Source of the DNA: Salvator merianae
Lineage: Eukaryota > Chordata > Lepidosauria > Squamata > Teiidae
Assembly: GCA_003586115.2 (NCBI GenBank)
Contig: QVOM02000034.1
Location: forward strand, 110,771,610 to 110,835,609
DNA: 64,000 bases
Direction of reading: 5' to 3'
The position numbers were made by a program, and so were the translations under genes. The notes beneath the pieces are model-generated. The model did no database searches and was not told the DNA's origin. It was given only the letters and a program-made list of their open reading frames with translations. Of this stretch, positions 56,577-64,000 are shown one piece after another. Position 1 is the first letter of the stretch. Each line of letters opens with the position of its first letter.

Positions 56577-57169
56577 CTGCAGTAGAGAAGACAGGTTGGT
56601 ATAGGACATAACAGAAGGCTTGTATTTGGATTAATGTTACAGCACACCTACCCAACATCCACCACTGTGACTCTAAATAGCTTATAAAAAGTAATGCATA
56701 ACACACTGACTGTATCAACCGCTTCTGCTATAAATCAATATTCTAAGGGTGTTGACATTTCCATGTGGTAAAGTAGGACGGGGAGGAGAAAGAAGCCTGC
56801 AAAGTATATGCACACTAACACCAGTGTTTCCTTATTCAAACATGAAAATGGAACATCAGGAATTAGTACAAGAGATTGATTTTCAATATGCAGTTGCTTT
56901 ACCCACCCAACACCCACACACCCCTAAATGCACACTGAAGATTATTATAGTTCTTGATGTGACCTTAGGGAGTTTCAGCTGAATATGCAGATCATCTGCA
57001 TTCATGCACAACTCAAAAGGTGCTGGTGGTGATCAGCTCCACAACCTACCATTTCCATCTAGCTATGATTCACACATACAGAGAGAGAGAGAAAGCAGAC
57101 TGCAATTTTGCCCAAGGCCCTAGCTGCTGGAACTTAACTGTGTAGCTGGACATCACTGAATTGGGGCCA

Positions 57170-57360
57170 TTTTAACCCTGTCTTTAGTAATATCTCATAG
57201 CTCTTCCTTGCACATTCTAGCTGACTCTTTGAACACATCCATTAATTTTGTCCATTGTATTGCCCTTCTGCCTCCTTCAATCTTGCAACACATTAACTTG
57301 GTTAGCCTTTAATCTGATTACATCACCTGCCCAAAGTATGATGATCACTACCTCAGTGGA
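57170..57360 (-). mobile_element. possible RTE/BovB-like LINE 3' remnant, antisense
   Basis: Reads agctgactctttgaacacat, gcccttctgcctccttcaat, cttgcaacacattaa and acctgcccaaagtatgatga. The order recalls the antisense of a BovB-type 3' part (gcctcctgcc...gcatcagagtc...gccaaagta). Weak. Confidence 0.35.
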
Positions 57361-59599
57361 ACAATTGGGTTTTATTTGATTTGGGACAGATATTTTGTTC
57401 TTAGTACAGTTCACCATATTCTCAGTAACCATCTCCAGAACCAATGGTTAAGAGACAAGAGTCTTTATTGAACTATGGAAATACACTCAGGTGGTATGAT
57501 GGGCAAGATCTATTTAAATAGCAATTTAAAGGGAAGGATACTCCATCCATATTTTACACATTTATTATTAAGAAACATCAGTGCAAGAGTAGTTTAACTG
57601 TAGCGCTGAATGTGGTGATGAAAAGCAGAGATCAGCTTATCACTCTTTCTTGGTGCTGTGGAACTCACTCAGGAACAGCAAGTATTGTAGATATGTATCC
57701 AAGAAATGGTCTGAAGTTTAGTCTTTGGTCTTGATGAAAATGCTAGCTTCTGGAGGAGTCTTCACATGTTCCTTCCCCATGTGAGTATAAGGACACCACA
57801 CTTTGCACGCATACAAAGAAGTAACCACACTTTCATTCCTCCACATTTGCAAGTGAAAAAAAATGCCCAAGGGAGGACGTGGTGGAGGTATGCACGTACC
57901 CAACTAGAATATATACAGAATGGTGGCTGCAGCCAGGCAGAAAAAGGTGGGTGTACACAAGCCTTCTGACCCAAAGGGCATTTAACTTTATGTTTTAGGC
58001 CTTGATTTTTACTGTACAAGCTAGCAAATGTGCTTACTGCTAGAAATTGGAAACAGGCATCTCCCTAATACTATCATCAGAACTCAAAGCAGAATGTTAT
58101 AAACTGGTCTCAGAAAGACTTAAAACTGTAAAACAGCTGCTCATTCCCAATGTGTACTAAACAATTTAAGCAGTGCAGACATGCAGAAGGCAAAGGCAAC
58201 AGATAGGTGAACTGCACAGGCTGAATATCCAAAATGGCACTCAGCGAATTCCATCTGAAAGCAAAACTACAAAGCACTGTTCCTAGCCTGGCTGAGACAC
58301 ATACATCTATTTCACATTTTAACTTTAACAAAGCAAAATGTGCACCTCCTCCTGCAATGAAATGTATACTACAACAGAATTAAATTAATTCACTAAATCG
58401 TTTTTAAAAATTACAATTTAAGCAATTGTTTTGATAGTAATTAAGCCATAGCATAGATTATTTTATTAATGATTTCTATATTGTTGTTGCATAATGGTGA
58501 TTCCTCTTCTTTCTTTTTCTCTTCTTTGTGTTCATATATTGCTTTTGTTTACTAGGATTGGAGTAGTCAAAGACACGTTGTTTTATAACTTAGTCCTGTT
58601 GGATACTGTTTTACCATTACTACTCTATTTTTTAAAAACTTTAACAAAGTTTTTCTTTTTTAAAAAACTGCCAGCTACTAACTAGAAGTTCTGTCATTAT
58701 TTTGTCTCCTAGAGGAGAGTGCAGGACATCTGTTGACTAGCAAACATCAGCTTTGCTTAGCATACATAACAGCTTTGGCATAACTCCAATATTCCCTTTA
58801 ATTACTGGGCAAACAGGCATTGTGTAATTGTAAATGAGAAACTTGGCATGCAGGCTTTGCATGCATTTACACCAATATGTAAAAATGAAGACTTCGAGGG
58901 AAGATGAATGGTATTCCTCAAAAGCGTTAGATCTCCACTGCATGTGCCAGGCAACTTTAAAATACTATGCTTGTCAGAAGGATTTCCAAAACAAAAGCTT
59001 GCATGGAATCAAGGGGAAAGTATATGGGCAGAATGCAAATTTTGACTTCAGATTTAGAAAGCTACAGTCCCTGCTAAAAGCTGATTGGAGTCACCCGTCT
59101 AAATCTATATGGCGTGTCAGTTATATGGTTTCAGACAATGAAGAGTTTTGCAAAAATCCTAAGGATACACAGATCCAAGGATAGCACAAACACAGTGTAT
59201 ACCATACTGTTTGTGATTACCTGAAACTCGAACTTTGTAAAAGGTAACTGCTGAAGCATTCATCATGCTGTCATACTTATTACATTACGTAGGCAAGTGT
59301 GCAAATCCATTTAAATAGGAAGCCCAAAACTAAACAGTGGTCTCAGCTGCCCTCTTTTCCCCAAGGTATCTAAATTCCACGAAAGTGAGTAGGGAACAGG
59401 AACTGCACCTGGCTTGACAGCATGATTAAGGAGCTCTCTTTTGGGTACTGAGGCTTAATTTCCACTGTGAGTCCCCAAAGTCTCTCCCTGGCCAAGTCGT
59501 GCATCATTCTATCATTTTTGTCACCTGGATTGTTTAGGAAAGGACTAAGATTCAGAGCAATTAGCAGGGTTACCTATAGCCAAAGGGAATCAGACTTGG

Positions 59600-60085
59600 A
59601 TCTTATTGAAAGGAAAGTAAATGTACAGTGTTGGTGGCCTTAAGAAAAAAGTGCAAAAATGAGTGGGATAATGCCACAATACCAGGTGAGAGCTGTGAAA
59701 CTGATATATTCACAAGGATGGAAGAACTCTGCAATACCTACCATAGAGGACTGGTTGATAAAAATGACAGACTTAGCAGAGATGGACAAATCAATGCATT
59801 TAGTTGGGAAAAGAAATATACAATTATTCTTGAAAAAATGGGAGCCCTTTATGGACTTCCTGCATAAAAAAGGAAAGAACTGTTAATTTTGGGACTAAGG
59901 ATAAACAAGTTTGATTTGCTAAAGATGTGTGAAAGATTTAGAGAAGGTATAAATTCAGATATACTTGTATGCGTCAATGTGAAAGATCGGAAGTCGACTT
60001 ATTTTTTTCCTTTTTAATTCTAACTTTTTTCTTCTTTTATATTTTTTAGTGTAATGGAAATTTTTTAATAAAATTATGTTATTGG
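59600..60085 (+). mobile_element. L1-type LINE 3' end, sense
   Basis: Frame 59659-59886 reads VKLIYSQGWKNSAIPTIEDW, LIKMTDLAEMDKSMHLVG and FLKKWEPFMDFLHKK, parallel to the L1 ORF2 end at 16344-16718. A stop, a T-rich 3' UTR and ttttaataaaatta (poly(A) signal) follow. It is 5'-truncated. Confidence 0.8.
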
Positions 60086-60394
60086 TGGTCACAGAGACGT
60101 CCAAATCACCCCTTCACATTTTGTCTTTTCCATGACTAAATGACAGGTTACATTTACCTTCTGCATGCAACATTTGGTTAAATCCAAAGCACAGATTCTG
60201 CTTAACTGCTATTTTTCCAACCCAGGATTCTTGGTGGGATCATTTCCAGACTGACTGGCAGCTTCTCTCAAGCACCTTTTTAAAAAAATGTTTACCAGGC
60301 ATATATGCTAAAAGTATCTTGCCTTATGCCTTTACCACCCTGAAGACTGCAAGGTTCCTGCTTTAGAATGACACAGTGACAATTCTGTTCCATT

Positions 60395-60445
60395 TGATTC
60401 TGTTACCTGCCCTGAGACCTTAGGGTGAAGAATGGATTAGAGAAT
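60395..60445 (+). mobile_element. L2-like LINE tail fragment
   Basis: Reads gttacctgccctgagacctt agggtgaag, like the core of the tails at 42050 and 53950, but the poly(A) part is lost. Confidence 0.4.
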
Positions 60446-61829
60446 GAGAAGAGGTGAGGCAGCCACCAAGCTTCCTGCCTGAGACAACAACTGCTAGAAG
60501 AGGAAAATACTGGAGCCTACCATTAGGTACACACTTTTAAATAATCTAGTCTTATTGTTCTGCCTGGGAAACCCCATAAGAGACTAAACCTTAGTGGCCT
60601 GGAGGGCTCTAGCAGTCAGTTAACAAAGAAATGCTAAGAAAGTGACCTGTGAAAAGCCCTTTCATACAATCACGTATTTAGTTCAGGACACCCCCTCCCA
60701 CATGGATGTAGCTGCTGGCAAGAATCATTGTTCAAGGCTGCTATACATCCCATTGCTACAACATTTGGGGTTGATGGGATACACCACGTCAATTTAGATT
60801 GCATTGTTAGAACAGTTTTATTTCCCCAACCCCTAGGATCTTTTTAGGGACAAATAGCAGCATTAAAAAGTTTTAGAAAGCAAACAAAACCACCAAGATC
60901 CCAGAACTCCATAAGCCTGAACTTCATTCTGAGTACCAGAAATTGTTCTGAGTTATTTTACAATGGAATTAGTGATCAAAGTATATGAGAAATTTTATCT
61001 AAAATTCAAATACTACTAAATTTGTTAAAATTCTGAAAAAAATTGAGTGATACTGTATTGCCTCACTATAACCATATTATCTTCCTCCTTTATCTGATTA
61101 GAAAAGCATATCTTCCCCTCCCTACCATGTTACTATGAGTTTACCTTTTTATTTCTTTACCAGATTTAATAACTTACCTTTTAACTGAAAACCTAGGGCA
61201 GGTTATAACAGGGTATGTATGGTGGGAGGACGGTGCTTGTTTTTGGACCAAAACCCTCTAAAAGGATTTCAATAAACAGTTTGTCAATTTGATTCTCCCC
61301 CACCTCACCCCCCCATCTCTCCTTCCTTCCCCCAGTCTTGCCCCAGCAAACCCCAAGGCACACTCTGGCCTCTCCCATTTCCCTGATTGTGTCCTGATAA
61401 GTCTCAGGTTACGTCTTGGCCCCCATCCTCTCGCTGCTCCCATGATTCCACCTCAGCAAGCCACAGAATATGATCAGTTCAAGGCCTTTGCAGGAAGTGG
61501 ATTTATGCACTTATGCACTTCTGAGAGTACTTATAATTTCCCACTACAGAAGGCCAAATGGGCCAAAAGCAGGTGGATGGTGGACATTAAAGTCCTATCT
61601 AGCCAGTGAGAGTAGAGTGGAGCAGGAACAGATAGGATTCCATGAATGTGATGAGGGCTTGGTGTGGTGCAGTCCAAGGTTGGTGAGGTGTGATCAGGAA
61701 ATGGAGGAGCAGTGCAAATATGATCAGGGAAGTGGAGAGAGACCAAGGCACTTTGGGGTTCACAAACTGTACAATAGCTAGTTCTAGATCATTCTTGAAC
61801 ACTTTGATCCATTGTTAGTTCATTATGAA

Positions 61830-62735
61830 CTAGCATTTAGTCTTCATGCATATCACTGCCTTTGACTACATAAACCATGAAAAGCTCTAGGTATACTAGA
61901 ATACTGTATCTGATAATTCTCATGCACAATATTTTAAAACACCCAAGGAGCAACAGTGCAAATTGAACAAGCAGTAAAATTAGCATAGGGGTTACAACAA
62001 GGCTGCAAACTTTCCCCACGCCCCTTCAATGCGCATGCAAAATAAATAATCAGAGAAGCAGCATTGTATGAGATAAATTGTGAAGTTTAAATTGGAGGGA
62101 GATTTATTAACATCCTTCACTACGTTGATGATAGTATGCTACTGGCTGAAAGTGAAGATGATCTGAAATACCTGTTTACCAAAATTAAAAAACATAGTCC
62201 TGAAAGGGTCCTGCATCTTCATGTGGAAAAGACAAAGATAATGACAACTGAAACAAATTCATTCTCGATAAAGGAGAAACAGAAAAAGGGAACAATTTCT
62301 GCCACCTTGGATAAACAGTAATGAAATGACAAGCAGCTACTGACAGAACAGCGATGAAGGACTTGGCCAAGAACTTTAACTACAAAGATGTATGTCTCAA
62401 AATAAAGGTTCAACCTGTATTAGTCATAATATTCTCTATAACTGTATATGGGATTGAAAGTTGGACAGTGAAAAGGCAAGACTGGAAGAAAGTTGATGCC
62501 TTTAAATTACAGAGCTGGCAAAGAGTACTGTGCATACTGTGAATTGCTTAAAAACCCCAAACCAATCAGTACTGGAGAGGATCAAACCTAAGCTTTCTTT
62601 GAAAGCTGAAATGATTACGTAGCACTCCAATTTCTATGTTTTGACATATCATGTGACAAGGAGGACATCATGCTTGGCAAGGTTGAAGGCCAACGTCAGA
62701 GAAAGACTGGCAGTGAGATGGATCAAAACATCTAT
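61830..62735 (+). mobile_element. RTE/BovB-like LINE reverse-transcriptase fragment, decayed
   Basis: Pieces in order: AFDYINHEKL near 61857, LQQGCKLSPRPFNAHAK near 62000, INILHYVDDSMLLAESEDDL near 62110-62165, then KTKIMTTE. Downstream come VYGIESWTVKRQDWKKVDAF near 62440-62510 and MLGKVEGQRQRKTGSEMD near 62670. These follow the order of an RTE-type protein (AFD...QGC.LSP.LFN...YADD...KTKIM...ESWT...MLGK.EG.R). Frameshifts and stops are present. The active-site block reads YVDD where YADD is usual. Confidence 0.65.
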
Positions 62736-62783
62736 CCACTGGGTCCCTATCAGACAACTGCAGCTCAAAAACACGTAATAGTA

Positions 62784-63228
62784 GCAGCCTTTTCACACTT
62801 TCCACTGTGGAATGTTGGCAAACATTCCACAGTGGAATGTACCTCTCAGCACGGAGACTGCCCACACGGTAAGGCCCTAGAATAGAATGCCAACAGGATA
62901 CCAACATTCGTTGTGTCCTGCTGCCGTTCTGCGCCATGACAGTGGCCAGGAAGCTTGTGGCAATGCCATGCTGACTGGCAATTGCGCAGGTGCAGCTGTG
63001 CCATGCAGCTGTGTGTTCACACCCAGAAGTGGGTGTAAACGCACTGTACTGGGAGCAGCCCAGCTGCTCCTGGTACAGCTGTGGAGCATGATTTTGTGCT
63101 CCACAGTTAGTAGTGATCAGGAGCAGCTGGAGTCTGCTCCCGATCGCCAGGACCTCCTCAAAGTGCGGAGGCACTTGACTAGTGAGCATCCCTGACACTT
63201 ACCAACTTCAAGTGCAAATAGGCCCTAG
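62784..63228. mobile_element. MITE-like non-autonomous DNA transposon, copy 2 (opposite orientation to 17454 copy)
   Basis: It begins gcagccttttcacactttcc and ends caagtgcaaataggccctag, which reversed is gggcctatttgcacttg. The reverse complement aligns with 17458 onward (tgaggaggtcctggcgat, ccacagctgtaccaggagca). It contains a 17-bp-arm hairpin at 62800-62837. The long minus-strand open frame (63198-62668) spans this and the LINE and is not a gene. Confidence 0.75.
62800..62837. repeat. perfect hairpin, 17-bp arms and 4-base loop
   Basis: The left arm TTCCACTGTGGAATGTT is followed by GGCA and its exact reverse complement. Each arm is itself partly palindromic. It sits near the end of the MITE. 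Confidence 0.9.
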
Positions 63229-64000
63229 AACTCCTCAAAAATATGTTTTAGCTGACAGGAACGAGTGAGTAGAAATTTAAAGCTGTACGCATAAACATAA
63301 AAATTAGAACATAAATCCTGTTGAATACACAGCTGAACTTAGTTTACAATGAATGAATCTTATTGAACTGAATTAGAAAAACCTGTTAGCCGAGTTATGA
63401 AAACACACAAAACAATTTAAATAATTTTGGTGGGAATAATAGTATTTAAACAGCACACATGTTTTTAACAAAAGCAGAACAGAAGTACATGTTATATATT
63501 TATAACATGGGTCCAGATTTTAATAACACCATAGCATTCTTGAATGGAATAATGACTTTAATCTCAAGAGGTGGATCATCTGCAGTTAAGTACCAGTTCA
63601 GTTTTAAAAAGGAGAAGAAAAAAGTCTCCTAACGCTCCCTAGAGATGCAATTCCATCAATTATTCTTTGTGGATAGGAGGTGGGAATGGACATACACTTT
63701 TTATGAAGAGGAACCCATCAAAGAGGACATATAGCAAATACATTTTCTCAGCCTCCCTACTTGCCTACATGGTAATATTAATTTTGAATCACCAGCTGGA
63801 AACAAAAGCCCTCTTCTGTGTGGCTTGACATTACAGATTGATGATGCTTGACTGGCCAGAGCAAAAAATGGCCTTCTGGTGAAAGAAAGAGCCGCAACTT
63901 CCAATGGGAATAGGAAACGTAACTAAGAGGCTTAATAAACCGAACCGCTAAGGACATTTGTCACGATGCAGATGTCCACAGTAGACTAGAACACATGATG

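Larger units (their letters stand above)
56577..64000 (-). other. DPH5 intron, 5' part, extends past window
   Basis: At least 7.4 kb of intron before the ATTHSDL exon. It holds a possible RTE remnant at 57170, an L1 end at 59600-60090, an L2 tail piece at 60395, an RTE-like fragment at 61830-62730 and a MITE at 62784-63228. I searched for the missing DPH5 N-terminal exon (GDPFG and MLYLIGLG regions) and did not see it. Confidence 0.75.

Noticed and set aside
58834..59184. 116-codon open frame in the DPH5 intron
   Set aside because: Opposite strand to DPH5, no recognisable motif or conserved neighbour; probably chance.
62668..63198. 176-codon open frame on the minus strand
   Set aside because: It runs across a MITE and the end of an RTE-like LINE, has no known domain and no exon structure. 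It is an accident of repeat composition.
56577..64000. Upstream DPH5 exon encoding the start or the GDPFG segment
   Set aside because: I searched the minus strand by eye for MLYLIGLG- and VVGDPFG-like codons and found none. The exon is most likely beyond the window.

Overview
The window is vertebrate nuclear DNA, most likely from a squamate reptile (lizard, gecko or snake). It is AT-rich, the coding sequence is split into short exons with GT-AG introns, and the spaces are full of eukaryotic retroelement debris. The mixture points to squamates: CR1 and L2-type LINE tails, an L1-type LINE, an RTE/BovB-like LINE remnant, and two kinds of tRNA-derived SINE, one resembling Sauria SINEs. The lineage call is an inference from repeat types and general knowledge. 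No prokaryotic operon, CRISPR array or phage was found.

Two protein-coding genes can be read exon by exon, and they face each other tail to tail. On the + strand, bases 1043-34445 carry the last eight coding exons of SLC30A7 (ZnT7, a Golgi/early-secretory zinc transporter). They give 285 residues, from transmembrane segment 3 to the stop. About 99 residues by comparison with the human protein lie before base 1. A 3' UTR follows, with candidate poly(A) signals near 35516, 35791 and 38694. On the - strand, bases 56576-41237 carry the last five coding exons of DPH5 (diphthine methyl ester synthase). They give 194 residues. The first roughly 87 residues must lie beyond base 64000. The SLC30A7/DPH5 convergent order is the one known from human chromosome 1p21. 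All visible splice junctions keep frame and both genes look intact. The two proteins do not share a pathway: one loads zinc into the secretory pathway, the other modifies translation factor eEF2. Neither promoter is in the window.

The rest is intron, 3' UTR and intergenic DNA. The largest intron (13328-30294, about 17 kb) holds a CR1 cluster, a 1.1 kb antisense L1 fragment, a MITE-like DNA element, another CR1 fragment, a SINE and inverted CR1 arms. The intron at 4932-6690 holds a CR1 copy split by a SINE with a 12-bp target-site duplication. The sequence past 56577 (5' part of DPH5) holds an L1 3' end, an RTE-like fragment and a second MITE copy. Two isolated N bases lie exactly at the edges of a CR1 fragment (7912 and 8164).

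I found no convincing new biological system. The points most worth checking are the nested SINE, the N-bounded CR1 fragment, the G-quadruplex-rich LINE tail in a DPH5 intron, the GC-rich fold-back element, the related MITE pair, the histidine-rich loop of ZnT7 and the DPH5 stop codon that lies inside a tetranucleotide repeat.
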